Shown: positions 1 to 7,066, numbered from the stretch's first letter. The stretch is DNA of 15,988 bases from Synergistaceae bacterium UBA1037 (GCA_002316795.1 DCEE01000014.1:1-15988), one strand, 5' to 3'. A program made the numbers and translations. The notes: a model not told the origin generated them from the sequence alone.

Positions 1-62
1 GCATCGGGCACAGACTGAGGTTTTGGCCACGTGGTGGCGGCATTGTTAAGATATATAGACAT
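1..62 (-). CDS. Cysteine desulfurase family protein, N-terminal fragment
   Basis: Only the first 20 codons lie in the window; the gene runs off the left edge. The ATG is at 62-60, two bases after the yedF stop, so the two are almost certainly co-transcribed. The peptide begins MSIYLNNAATTWPKPQSVPD. The block YLNNAATTWPKP is the usual opening of class V aminotransferase-fold, PLP-dependent cysteine desulfurases of the type linked to selenium utilisation. Such enzymes release sulfur from cysteine, or selenium from selenocysteine, as a protein-bound persulfide or perselenide. The catalytic Lys and Cys lie outside the window, so activity cannot be judged. Known of the family: yedF, selD and a desulfurase of this kind often occur together. 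The assignment rests on the motif and the neighbour. Confidence 0.8.
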   Translation of the reverse strand, partial: MSIYLNNAATTWPKPQSVPD

Positions 63-64
63 GA

Positions 65-643
65 TCAGCCTATAACTGTCGGTTTGGATGTCCCTAAAAC
101 TGCTTCTGTTATCTCAAACATGTTGGAAATAACGCCTACCCTTATATCATCGGTGATGCCAAAATGTTTTGTGCATGTCCCGCATACCAGGATCAGGGTT
201 CCCCGGTCCCTCAGTTCTGAAAGATGGTCAAAAAATGATGACCCCTCTGCAGCCATTTTTACCGCGCTGTTCATCAGCGCTACTGCAGTGGGAGGCCTTT
301 CGCTCTTGACCAATGTCCCAAGGAACGATTTCATCAGAACTTCGCCAAGTCCTTCAGAGTCTGCTCCGATCTTATCGGATGTAAGAATAATGCCCCATGA
401 CTTTTTATTCTCAGTGTTTGCCGGAGTGCTTTTTGAGCATATTTTTGCTTCGAGAACGATAGATTCTTCACCGTACTCCTTTTTTACCGAAAAACCGCTG
501 TTCTCGAGGAATCTCGCGACGTTTGAGGCCGCGACTTCGTTATCTACCCATACTACAAAATCACGGCATCCCTTTTCTACACTTTCTTTGGTCAGGATCA
601 CCGGTTTGGGGCAATCCATGCCTCTTGCGTCAACTATTTCCAT
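65..643 (-). CDS. yedF: YedF-type sulfur/selenium carrier: TusA domain plus DsrE-like domain
   Basis: 192 aa, two domains. Residues 1-70 are TusA/SirA-like, with the sulfur-carrying Cys11 in the motif DARGMDCPKP. Residues about 82-190 resemble DsrE-like proteins, with a second cysteine motif, CGTC, at 154-157 followed by a conserved run ending ISNMFEI. This architecture matches the selenium metabolism protein YedF family, which is found in selenium-using anaerobes, often near selD. Its exact reaction is not settled; it is thought to pass sulfur or selenium between proteins. The ATG at 643 has GGGAGAG about 8 bases upstream. The start lies inside the last codons of the upstream sensor gene (10-base overlap), which suggests translational coupling. 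A desulfurase start follows 2 bases after the TGA stop. Both key cysteines are intact. Confidence 0.88.
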   Translation of the reverse strand: MEIVDARGMDCPKPVILTKESVEKGCRDFVVWVDNEVAASNVARFLENSGFSVKKEYGEESIVLEAKICSKSTPANTENKKSWGIILTSDKIGADSEGLGEVLMKSFLGTLVKSERPPTAVALMNSAVKMAAEGSSFFDHLSELRDRGTLILVCGTCTKHFGITDDIRVGVISNMFEITEAVLGTSKPTVIG

Positions 644-2313
644 ATCTGATTCTCTCCCTCTTCGTGCAGTAATTGTATAAATTGTTCCACGAGCTGGGGA
701 TCATATTTAGATCCCGCGAGTTCCCTCAGACGGATCTCAACCTCTTCCTGAGAGGGTAGTTTTCTTCCCAGCCATGGTCTGGTCATCTCATTCCACCCGT
801 CTACTATTGCGAATACCCTGGCCTGAAGAGGGATGGCGCTTCCGCTGAGCCCTCTGGGGAAACCTGTACCCTCCCATTTTTCATTCCAGCAATAAGGGAT
901 GTGTGTCGCGGGGCGAAGCAGTTCCACAGACTCGAGATAATCCTTGGAGATTATCGGATATTTGTGATACTCCCTCAGTTCAGAAGGAGAAAGTTCTGTG
1001 TTTTTGCTCCTTATTGGAAAGGGTACCCCGAGCAGTCCTATCCGGCTGAAAAGGGCACCGAGATAGGCATAGAATTTGTCTTCTTCAGCCATTTTGAGCC
1101 TGTCACAGAATTTTGCAGTCATTTTTGCGGCGCGCGGCAGGGCATTCCTGAATTTTTCGTCGCCAGGAGAGAACGCTGTGGCGATGTCTTCAAGAGTTTT
1201 GTAGCAGAGCCTGTTTCCTGCCTGTGCGAAACGCTCGTATACCATAAGGCTGATGCTGTCCATCCTGCTCTTATGTTCCTGTTTGAAATCGTGATACGCC
1301 ATAACGTCGCTTAAAGTTCTCTGCATGCTGTTTATCTCGTCTTTTTGGGTATCGACGGTTATTATCCCTTTCTGTCCCTTTTCGTCACGTATCGCTTCGA
1401 TCTCCCTCTGAAGCCTCTTCATCCTGTCAGAGAACTGACATTTGAAGAAAAGATCGTACAGGAAGGAAAGGATGACCGCTATCAAGGCAAAGATAAGGAA
1501 AAGATACTGGATCTTTTTCTCTGCGGCAGATGTGTCCTCTTTTTTATCGATCCCAATGACCCAGAATGAAGGAGTTCCGATGTGATCCTTCACAAGCATC
1601 CTGCCGGATATGGTCGTTGACTTCCTGTCACTTTCCTCGATCGAGACGAGGGGAAGACTGTCTGCATTCTGCTTTTCGGTGTCAGTCGTAGGTTCTACTG
1701 CAAAATTAAAATGCAGGTTCCTCGAAATATTTTCGATAAGTTTGGGGCTAATTGCGCGGGTGACTATAAGGTTGCCTGCAGGAGGCCCTTCGATGTCGGA
1801 TGTGAGGATCGGTTTTACTGTGAAAAGTATGGGTTGATTTTCCTTCAGGACTATCCCGCTGATCCCTGCAGCGCCTGTGTTATCCAACAGATACTGGTTC
1901 TTCGGGTCGTTAAATATTGCCGAAAACTCACTCTCCGGGGAGGAAGGCTCGTCGTCCGCACTGAAGTCCTTGAATAGGCGGACCATATTGTTGTTGTCAA
2001 TGAATATCATAGACGAAATGCCTACTTCAGTCAGGGCATCCCTGTTAAGGGTCTCGGAGGCGTAATTGGAGTTGTGTCCCCTCATATAGTTCCAGGTCGC
2101 GTCAGAATGGGCCCAGTTTGCCGCGATGGCTGAAAGTGTTCTGGCTTCAGCGTTGATCGACACGACAGTCCTTGAAAGGTTCAGAGTGATCCTTTCTATG
2201 TCAGCCTGTTCGGCGGATCTTCTGAGAAAATTTGTAAATGTAAGGTCGAGCATAAGAAGGAGGATGAGCAATGTGATCCCTAATGAGATCTGAGTCTTTC
2301 TGCGCAGTGTCAT
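634..2313 (-). CDS. CHASE4-like membrane sensor with degenerate HD-GYP domain
   Basis: 559 aa. TM1 is about residues 9-29. An extracytoplasmic domain of about 50-260 carries the CHASE4-like signature NWAHSDATWNYM at 66-77. TM2 is about 268-290, followed by a charged HAMP-like linker. Residues about 385-550 align with HD-GYP c-di-GMP phosphodiesterases, but the metal-binding residues are lost. The HD position reads FSRIGLLGVP (422-431) instead of HDIGK-x-x-VP. The HHExWDGxGYP motif reads WNEKWEGTGFP (476-486). His450 and Asp505 survive. The protein is therefore probably a sensor whose output domain binds a nucleotide or a partner without hydrolysing c-di-GMP. The ATG at 2313 follows a GGGGGG ribosome site. 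It shares a promoter region with nothing else and overlaps yedF downstream. The exact class of the periplasmic sensor domain is less certain than the overall fold. Confidence 0.8.
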   Translation of the reverse strand: MTLRRKTQISLGITLLILLLMLDLTFTNFLRRSAEQADIERITLNLSRTVVSINAEARTLSAIAANWAHSDATWNYMRGHNSNYASETLNRDALTEVGISSMIFIDNNNMVRLFKDFSADDEPSSPESEFSAIFNDPKNQYLLDNTGAAGISGIVLKENQPILFTVKPILTSDIEGPPAGNLIVTRAISPKLIENISRNLHFNFAVEPTTDTEKQNADSLPLVSIEESDRKSTTISGRMLVKDHIGTPSFWVIGIDKKEDTSAAEKKIQYLFLIFALIAVILSFLYDLFFKCQFSDRMKRLQREIEAIRDEKGQKGIITVDTQKDEINSMQRTLSDVMAYHDFKQEHKSRMDSISLMVYERFAQAGNRLCYKTLEDIATAFSPGDEKFRNALPRAAKMTAKFCDRLKMAEEDKFYAYLGALFSRIGLLGVPFPIRSKNTELSPSELREYHKYPIISKDYLESVELLRPATHIPYCWNEKWEGTGFPRGLSGSAIPLQARVFAIVDGWNEMTRPWLGRKLPSQEEVEIRLRELAGSKYDPQLVEQFIQLLHEEGENQIWK

Positions 2314-2328
2314 AAGCGACCCCCCAAG

Positions 2329-2350
2329 AATATCTTAAGTTTTAGATATT
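2329..2350. repeat. Inverted repeat just upstream of the sensor gene
   Basis: AATATCT (2329-2335) and AGATATT (2344-2350) form perfect 7-base arms around 8 bases. The repeat overlaps the edge of the proposed -10 box and the expected transcription start, and lies about 10 bases before the ribosome site. That position suits an operator or a small 5'-UTR hairpin. No regulator is identified. Confidence 0.45.
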
Positions 2351-2375
2351 GTAACAGATGTCATCACTATGATAA
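2348..2375 (-). promoter_or_regulatory. Candidate promoter of the CHASE4/HD-GYP gene
   Basis: On the minus strand, TTATCA (2375-2370) and TACAAT (2353-2348) are separated by 16 bases. The match to sigma-70 is moderate, and the site lies 35 to 62 bases before the ATG. It is called by eye. Confidence 0.45.
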
Positions 2376-2424
2376 ATCAGGTTTTGAATAATAGATAGAC
2401 GGGACCTGAGATAAAATGCAAATG

Positions 2425-2443
2425 TATTCTCAAGGTGAGAATA
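2425..2443. repeat. Perfect 8-3-8 inverted repeat between mnmA and the sensor gene
   Basis: TATTCTCA (2425-2432) and TGAGAATA (2436-2443) flank AGG. In the minus-strand direction the T-run precedes the hairpin rather than following it, so this is not a standard terminator for mnmA. It lies about 50 bases upstream of the proposed sensor-gene -35 box and could bind a dimeric regulator. The rest of 2376-2532 shows nothing recognisable. Confidence 0.45.
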
Positions 2444-2532
2444 AAAAATTTTTCTGTCTTTGCATGCCCGTGACTGTGAATTTTTAACGGACTAGGGTAT
2501 ATGCGGATAGAATGAGATTTTTTTCCTGATGA

Positions 2533-3633
2533 TCATGACGAGGCCATTATCACGCCTCCCGCAGCCACATAGTTCTCTTCTGTGTAGACCGCGAGCCTCT
2601 GCCCGGGTGCAGGGGCAAATACAGGTTCTGAAAACAGTACTGTCAGGGACTCAGAGTCAAAAGACAGGACGCGGCATGGCGCAGTATCCCCCTGAGATCT
2701 GATCTTGCCATATAAGATCTGATCGTTATTCAGAAAATCAGGGGCAAGGATATTGACCGCTCCTGCAGTGACCACATGGCGAAAAGCATCTTCCCGCGGT
2801 GCCGCGATTATGGTATTTGTTTCCGGCAATATGGATATTACGTATAAGGGATTTCTTGATGCTATACCCAGTCTCTTTCTCTGTCCGAGAGTGTATCCTT
2901 CTATGCCCCGGTGCTCTCCGATCACTTTACCTGAGGTGTCTGTGATCGGTCCCGGCTGAGGTCGGCGGGAAAGCATCGCCCTGTACCCTTCCTCGTCAGC
3001 GAAGCATATCTCCATGCTCTCGGGGCGTTCCGATACGGCAAGGCCGGATGACCTTACAAGCTCTCTTGTCTCTTCTTTTGACGTAAAATCTCCGAGGGGA
3101 AAGAGTATCCGTGACAATTGTGCGCCTGAGATCCCGCTTAAAAAATACGACTGGTCCTTGGTCCTGTTTGCAGCGGCCGCAAGGTAGCGCCTGCCGTTTT
3201 TTACGATCATTCTTGCATAGTGCCCGGTTGCAAGAGAAAAATCATTTCCCAACATCTCTTCGGCAATGTTCAGGAGAAGACCGAACTTTATCTTCTCATT
3301 GCAGTCCGCACAGGGGTTGGGTGTAAGTCCGCAAAGGTATGAACTGCAGAAAGGGTTTATAACATTCTCTTTGAAATCGCCGCTTATGTTTACAGAAAAG
3401 TGGGGGATGGATAATTCTTTACATACAGACGCAGCAGACTCAGTTGCAGCATTAGCTCCGTTCTCAGTTATCTCCATTGTCAGGCCTGCCAGTGAATATC
3501 CTTGCCTCAGAAGCAGAAGCGCGGCAGCGCTCGAATCTACGCCTCCGCTCATAAGCACGACGGCTTTTTTACAGGGAGAGTTTTTCCAGCCGGAGATATC
3601 AGTCAGGGATGTTCTTTTTACAGCGTACTTCAT
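2533..3633 (-). CDS. mnmA: tRNA-uridine 2-sulfurtransferase, MnmA/TrmU family
   Basis: 366 aa, close to the usual family length. It makes the 2-thio group of wobble uridine in tRNAs for Lys, Glu and Gln in the cytoplasm, using ATP and a persulfide donor. Visible motifs are the PP-loop SGGVDSS (29-35), Cys111 in NPCADCNEKIKFG as the nucleophile, GHYA (137-140), the tRNA-contact block DQSYFL (160-165) and the second catalytic Cys210 in SMEICF. The C-terminal beta-barrel ends in the usual GGVI. There are about 27 residues before the PP-loop, which is longer than typical (usually 8-10), and the ATG at 3633 has only a weak ribosome site. No good alternative start was found. The neighbouring desulfurase and TusA-domain protein would be natural sulfur donors. 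A close MnmA paralogue with another tRNA target cannot be excluded. Confidence 0.9.
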   Translation of the reverse strand: MKYAVKRTSLTDISGWKNSPCKKAVVLMSGGVDSSAAALLLLRQGYSLAGLTMEITENGANAATESAASVCKELSIPHFSVNISGDFKENVINPFCSSYLCGLTPNPCADCNEKIKFGLLLNIAEEMLGNDFSLATGHYARMIVKNGRRYLAAAANRTKDQSYFLSGISGAQLSRILFPLGDFTSKEETRELVRSSGLAVSERPESMEICFADEEGYRAMLSRRPQPGPITDTSGKVIGEHRGIEGYTLGQRKRLGIASRNPLYVISILPETNTIIAAPREDAFRHVVTAGAVNILAPDFLNNDQILYGKIRSQGDTAPCRVLSFDSESLTVLFSEPVFAPAPGQRLAVYTEENYVAAGGVIMASS

Positions 3634-3689
3634 TCCGTTATTTTACATCAAAAGCGGGAAGACAGATAGCGGTATGTCAATATTACAAG

Positions 3690-3719
3690 TTGCCGTGACC
3701 TTTCATTTCCCGATATACT
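3690..3719 (+). promoter_or_regulatory. Promoter of the thiF-like operon
   Basis: TTGCCG (3690-3695) and TATACT (3714-3719) are separated by 18 bases. The start of transcription would fall near 3726, leaving a short leader before the GGGAGGT ribosome site at 3744. It lies in the 124-base divergent gap between mnmA and the thiF-like gene. Confidence 0.6.
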
Positions 3720-3743
3720 ATTGTCCAGCATATCAGTATACCT

Positions 3744-3760
3744 GGGAGGTGCCATTATTG
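3744..3760 (+). promoter_or_regulatory. Ribosome site fixing a TTG start
   Basis: GGGAGGT at 3744-3750 lies 7 bases before TTG at 3758-3760. This near-perfect site decides the start of the thiF-like gene. The reading frame stays open further upstream, but there it only runs antisense through mnmA. Confidence 0.8.
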
Positions 3761-4594
3761 CCGAGAGACCATGTCGAGAGCCTGCTTATCAATGTAAAGG
3801 AGAACGGAGGGATAAAAACAGTCCCTTTTCTGGCCTGCCGTAAGATCGCATCTGACTTTGGAATGAAGCCCCGCGATGTTGAGACCGCAGCTTTAAAAAA
3901 CGGCATTTGTCCTGAAAGATACAGAAGAAACATCGGTACGATAGGCATTAACGGGCAGATGAAGCTTCTGGGCTCACGGGCTGCGGTGATAGGCTGCGGC
4001 GGTCTGGGGGGGTGGATAATCGAACTGCTTGCCAGAGCCGGGGTCGGAGAGATAGTTATGGTGGATCCGGATGTATTTGACGAAAACAACCTTAACCGCC
4101 AGCTCTTCTCAACAGAGGACAACATCGGGAAGCCGAAAGCCATTGCCGCGGCAAGCAGAGTTGCCGCTGTAAACGGCGCGGTAGAGACATTTGCCGTAGT
4201 TGAATTCCTGGATGAAAAAAATGGGCGGAGCATACTTGAGGGTTCAGCAATAGCAATAGATGCTCTTGACAACAACAAGGGGCGAAGGAATGCGTACGCC
4301 GCATGCTGCGGTCTGGGGATACCCTTTGTCCACGGAGCGATCGGAGGCATGTTCGGGCAGGTAGGAGTTTTTTACCCCGGCGACAGGCCATTGTGGGAAA
4401 ACGATGATGTCCCTGACAAGGGTATAGAGACCGAAACGGGCAATCCTCCCTTTACCCCTGCCTTTGTAGCTTCCCTTGAGGTCTCTGAGACCGTAAAGGT
4501 CCTGACAGCATCAGAAAATGGATTGAAAGGGGAGCTGATCTGGTTTGACCTGGCGGGGCTGGAATCCCAGAGGATAAAAATATGCCCGGCCTGA
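3758..4594 (+). CDS. ThiF/MoeB/HesA family E1-like adenylyltransferase
   Basis: 278 aa from the TTG start. The family activates the C-terminal glycine of a small ubiquitin-like sulfur carrier (ThiS, MoaD or similar) as an acyl-adenylate before sulfur transfer. Motifs are the nucleotide-binding GCGGLGG (79-85), Asp103 in MVDPD, NLNRQ (111-115), the Lys pair in IGKPKA (125, 127) and DALDNN (168-173). A 60-residue N-terminal segment ends in PERYRRNIGTIG. The CxxC zinc pairs of MoeB and ThiF are absent. There is a CC pair at 183-184, but I cannot say whether either is catalytic. No carrier protein is encoded nearby, so thiamine, molybdopterin or another pathway cannot be chosen. It is first in a likely operon with the M19 dipeptidase and lies divergent from mnmA. 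Confidence 0.85.
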   Translation: MPRDHVESLLINVKENGGIKTVPFLACRKIASDFGMKPRDVETAALKNGICPERYRRNIGTIGINGQMKLLGSRAAVIGCGGLGGWIIELLARAGVGEIVMVDPDVFDENNLNRQLFSTEDNIGKPKAIAAASRVAAVNGAVETFAVVEFLDEKNGRSILEGSAIAIDALDNNKGRRNAYAACCGLGIPFVHGAIGGMFGQVGVFYPGDRPLWENDDVPDKGIETETGNPPFTPAFVASLEVSETVKVLTASENGLKGELIWFDLAGLESQRIKICPA

Positions 4595-4610
4595 GTCAGC
4601 GGAAACGCAG

Positions 4611-4627
4611 CGGCGGAAACTCCGCCG
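4611..4627 (+). other. Stem-loop between thiF-like gene and M19 dipeptidase
   Basis: CGGCGGA (4611-4617), AAC, TCCGCCG (4621-4627): a perfect 7-bp GC-rich stem in the 66-base gap. No T-run follows, so it is probably an mRNA processing or stability element, or a weak attenuator, rather than a full terminator. Confidence 0.5.
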
Positions 4628-4660
4628 GTTACATGATCATTTGAGAGGAAGAGATAACGA

Positions 4661-5647
4661 ATGACAGTCGACGCTCATTTTGATGTGCTGCTTGATGTAC
4701 TTGCTTACAGAAAAAAGGGAGAAAAGAAGGTACTTGAAAGAAGACATCTCCAAAATTTAAAAGAGGCCGGCATCAGTACGCTTATATGCTCTTTGTACAT
4801 ATGTGAAAATTATTTGCCGGAGGGGGCCCTCCGCAACGCACTTGATCAGATATCCGCACTGAAGGAGGAACTGGAGGAGTCGGGAGAGCATTTTGCACTC
4901 TGCAGGGATTCCACAGAAGCAAGTAAAGCTTCAAAGATGGGGAGGATCGGCATATTTCTCTCCCTCGAAGGGGCTGAACCGCTTGGAAATGACATACTGC
5001 TGCTGCGGACATTTTTTGACCTTGGGGTGAGATTTATCGGGCTTACATGGTCGCGTAGGAATTATGCGGGAGACGGAAGCAGTTTTGACCCTTCCGATGC
5101 TCCGAAGTGCCGGGGCGGCCTGACCAAATTCGGAAGGGAGCTTGTCATGACGGCTCAAAAAATGGGCATGGTCGTCGATGTCAGCCATCTTAACGACCCC
5201 GGCTTTTATGAGGTAGCGGATATGATGAAACTGCCTTTCATAGCATCGCATTCGAACTGCCGGGCACTTTGCGGCTCGGCGAGGAACCTGAAGGACGACC
5301 AGATAAAAATGATAGCCGATTCCGGCGGGGTAATAGGGCTGAACGCATATTCACCTTTTGTGTCGGACAGCGAAAGCGACCGTAATGCCGGAAAATTTTT
5401 TAAGCATCTTGAACACATAAGGGAAGTGGCCTCGATCAACAACGTAGGCATGGGCCTGGATCTCTGTGACTGCATTAAATCGCTTGTCATCGGGGATCAG
5501 GATCACCTTCAAAAAGATCTGTTCGCAGACCATGCTGACGCAGGCAGGAGATTTTTAGGACCCCTCAGGGAAAAGTTGGACCCTGAAGAGTATAAGGCCT
5601 TTACATGCGGCAATTTTATGAGAGTTATTGAAAGGGTGTTGGGATAA
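4661..5647 (+). CDS. Membrane dipeptidase family (peptidase M19)
   Basis: 328 aa, a TIM-barrel metallopeptidase of the renal dipeptidase family, which hydrolyses dipeptides, including those with a D-residue at the second position. The metal ligands can be traced: His6 and Asp8 in DAHFD, the bridging Glu103 in SLEGAEPL, His176 in VVDVSH and His197 in ASHSN. The RNL motif is at 208-210. Asp267 sits in GLDLCD, where most members have GSDFDG, a modest departure. There is no signal peptide or membrane segment, so it is probably cytoplasmic. The ATG has a GAGGAAGAG site about 8 bases upstream. The HicB-like gene follows with no gap. A role in using peptides or cell-wall dipeptides is plausible; the substrate is unknown. 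Confidence 0.88.
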   Translation: MTVDAHFDVLLDVLAYRKKGEKKVLERRHLQNLKEAGISTLICSLYICENYLPEGALRNALDQISALKEELEESGEHFALCRDSTEASKASKMGRIGIFLSLEGAEPLGNDILLLRTFFDLGVRFIGLTWSRRNYAGDGSSFDPSDAPKCRGGLTKFGRELVMTAQKMGMVVDVSHLNDPGFYEVADMMKLPFIASHSNCRALCGSARNLKDDQIKMIADSGGVIGLNAYSPFVSDSESDRNAGKFFKHLEHIREVASINNVGMGLDLCDCIKSLVIGDQDHLQKDLFADHADAGRRFLGPLREKLDPEEYKAFTCGNFMRVIERVLG

Positions 5648-5911
5648 ATGGAAAAAGAATACGCATATCCTGCATTACTGGCTTTCGGTTATGACGGGGG
5701 AAGGCTTTGGGCTGCCAACTTTGTCGGTCTCTCCGGCTGCTGGGTGGAGGGCGAGGACAGGGAAGATGTAATAAAGAGGGCTCCCGAAGTATTGAAGGAG
5801 TATCTCAAATGCTGCATTGAGGCCGAATGGCCGATCCCTGAACCTCCCAAAGCCGGGGATCTGGAAGCCGCTGACGTCGGTGAAGTGATCACAGTCAGGT
5901 GCAGGATATAA
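5648..5911 (+). CDS. HicB-like small protein (antitoxin-type), no toxin partner
   Basis: 87 aa. It shows the HicB-like antitoxin pattern: a beta-rich start YPALLAFGYDGG, then NFVGLSGCWVEGED, then a helix EDVIKRAPEVLKEYLKCCIEAE and IPEPP. Known of the family: this fold partners and inhibits the HicA mRNA nuclease, often with a separate DNA-binding part. Here there is no C-terminal helix-turn-helix and no HicA-like frame (a short protein with a GSHxxF-type motif) on either side. The ATG abuts the dipeptidase stop (TAAATG), so translation is probably coupled. The terminator lies directly after the stop. It may be a solitary domain with a housekeeping or regulatory role, or a remnant of a toxin-antitoxin pair. 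The fold call is good; function is unknown. Confidence 0.75.
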   Translation: MEKEYAYPALLAFGYDGGRLWAANFVGLSGCWVEGEDREDVIKRAPEVLKEYLKCCIEAEWPIPEPPKAGDLEAADVGEVITVRCRI

Positions 5912-5912
5912 A

Positions 5913-5943
5913 AAAGAGGGGCGCATGAAGGCGCTCCCTCTTT
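5913..5943. terminator. Bidirectional intrinsic terminator
   Basis: AAAGAGGGGCGC (5913-5924) pairs with GCGCTCCCTCTTT (5931-5943) with one bulged base and a 6-base loop. On the minus strand the stem runs into six Ts, a strong terminator for the rpiR-type gene. On the plus strand it ends the thiF-like operon with a short T-run. Confidence 0.85.
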
Positions 5944-5976
5944 CAGCCTGATAAGCTTCCTGATTTACCTTTGCTG

Positions 5977-6843
5977 TCAGTATCTGAGGCCGAATATAGG
6001 GTGGAAGATCCTCTCATCATGGAGGAATTCGGCCTGCTCTTCGAGATGTCTTTTTGCATCTGCCTCAAGCGTTATCGCCAGAGCGGAAGCCAGAACATGA
6101 GTCAAAAAGAGTGGACCTATAATGCTGCTGCCGAAAGTGGGGCTGTTTGCGGATACAAAAAATGAGAGCTCTGCATTTCTGCAGACGGGAGCTGCGGCAC
6201 TGTCCGTTATGGTTACGACCTTTGCGCCGTTCTTATGAGCCATTTCGACAGCTTCCGTGACTTCGACCGCATAGCTTGGCAGTTCGCATACGACCACCAG
6301 ATCACCCTCGCCGATGCACCTGGCCTGTTCCCACATTGAAAGGCTGCCTCTGTGTACAAAGACGGCCTTTCTTCCCATGACTGAAAGGCGCATCTGGAGG
6401 AGTTCAACTACGAGGGAAGATATCCCCCACCCTACACAATAGACCGTGTCAGCAGAGCTTACAAGATCGCAGAATTTTTCCGTGTCCTCGGGTGAGAGCT
6501 GGGCCATTGTGTCATCAAGGTTGGCATGTTCTGCCCTGTAAAGGCTCTCCGGGAAGCTTCCGCCGCTGCTGACCGCCCTTGCAAGCAGGGCCGCAGGGTT
6601 TATCTGTTCCAGTATAGCCTTCTGAAGGCAGGTCTTAAGTTCTGCATAACCCGAAAAGCCAAGCATCTGAGCTACCCGTACCAGTTGTGCTTTGGAAACT
6701 TTAAGTTCTTCTGCTATGTCCCCTATAGAGCGGAAAGAGGCCTCACGCATATTGGCAAGAAGGTATTCTGCCACCCGTCTTGCTTTGTTGGGCATCGTGT
6801 GTGCCCTTTCCATGAGAAGGTTCTGAAGCTGTGTGCTGTCCAT
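5977..6843 (-). CDS. RpiR/MurR family transcriptional regulator (HTH plus SIS domain)
   Basis: 288 aa from the ATG at 6843, chosen because GGGAGTG lies 7 bases upstream. A start 11 codons earlier has no such site. Residues 1-77 form the HTH_6 DNA-binding domain (a helix-turn-helix around GDIAEELKVSKAQLVRVAQM). Residues about 115-255 form a SIS sugar-phosphate-binding domain, with CVGWGISSLVVELLQMRL and later VVTITDSAAAP. Members bind phosphosugars such as MurNAc-6-P or GlcNAc-6-P and repress or activate sugar genes. No sugar-uptake gene lies in the window. The gene stands alone, with its own TTGACA promoter and a terminator behind it, so its targets may be itself or distant genes. Effector unknown. 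Confidence 0.88.
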   Translation of the reverse strand: MDSTQLQNLLMERAHTMPNKARRVAEYLLANMREASFRSIGDIAEELKVSKAQLVRVAQMLGFSGYAELKTCLQKAILEQINPAALLARAVSSGGSFPESLYRAEHANLDDTMAQLSPEDTEKFCDLVSSADTVYCVGWGISSLVVELLQMRLSVMGRKAVFVHRGSLSMWEQARCIGEGDLVVVCELPSYAVEVTEAVEMAHKNGAKVVTITDSAAAPVCRNAELSFFVSANSPTFGSSIIGPLFLTHVLASALAITLEADAKRHLEEQAEFLHDERIFHPIFGLRY

Positions 6844-6903
6844 CTGGATACACTCCCTAATTATATTGGTCAACAATAAAATATATTTCTGAACTTTGAT
6901 ACA

Positions 6904-6932
6904 ATCCTAGTCTCGCAAAGAAAGCTTGTCAA
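6904..6932 (-). promoter_or_regulatory. Promoter of the rpiR-type regulator
   Basis: On the minus strand, TTGACA (6932-6927) and TAGGAT (6909-6904) are separated by 17 bases. The leader to the ATG is about 55 bases. GTTGAC occurs three times here on the minus strand: at the -35 box, 10 bases before it, and near 6873. Confidence 0.7.
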
Positions 6933-6940
6933 CATCAGTC

Positions 6941-6960
6941 AACTTTTGTTTTGAAAAGTT
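6941..6960. repeat. Dyad upstream of the rpiR promoter, candidate operator
   Basis: AACTTTT (6941-6947) and AAAAGTT (6954-6960) form perfect 7-base arms around GTTTTG, just upstream of the -35 box. RpiR-type regulators bind dyads near their promoters, so autoregulation is a reasonable guess. The rest of 6961-7066 holds no gene and no convincing terminator for the reductase gene. Confidence 0.45.
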
Positions 6961-7066
6961 CAGCGAAAATACTTAAAAATTATTTTTTTCCATCGATCTG
7001 ACGACCAGACGCCTGCGCCGAGACATATTTCCAGGCCCGGATGCGTCAGGCAGGATCTGCTCTATA

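Noticed and set aside
65..67. TGA at the end of yedF read as selenocysteine
   Set aside because: The protein is already full length, and the desulfurase ATG starts two bases later in another frame. It is a normal stop.
2425..2443. Perfect dyad taken as the mnmA terminator
   Set aside because: In the minus direction the T-run lies before the hairpin, not after it.
3675..3680. Minus-strand TTGACA as the mnmA promoter -35 box
   Set aside because: No acceptable -10 box lies 15-19 bases downstream. The mnmA promoter remains unplaced.
3266..3757. Open frame extending the thiF-like protein upstream to 442 aa
   Set aside because: It runs antisense through mnmA and across a good promoter. The TTG at 3758 has a strong ribosome site, and the homology begins after it.
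3733..4391. Long minus-strand open frames across the thiF-like gene
   Set aside because: They are composition shadows of the real gene, with no homology and no ribosome site.
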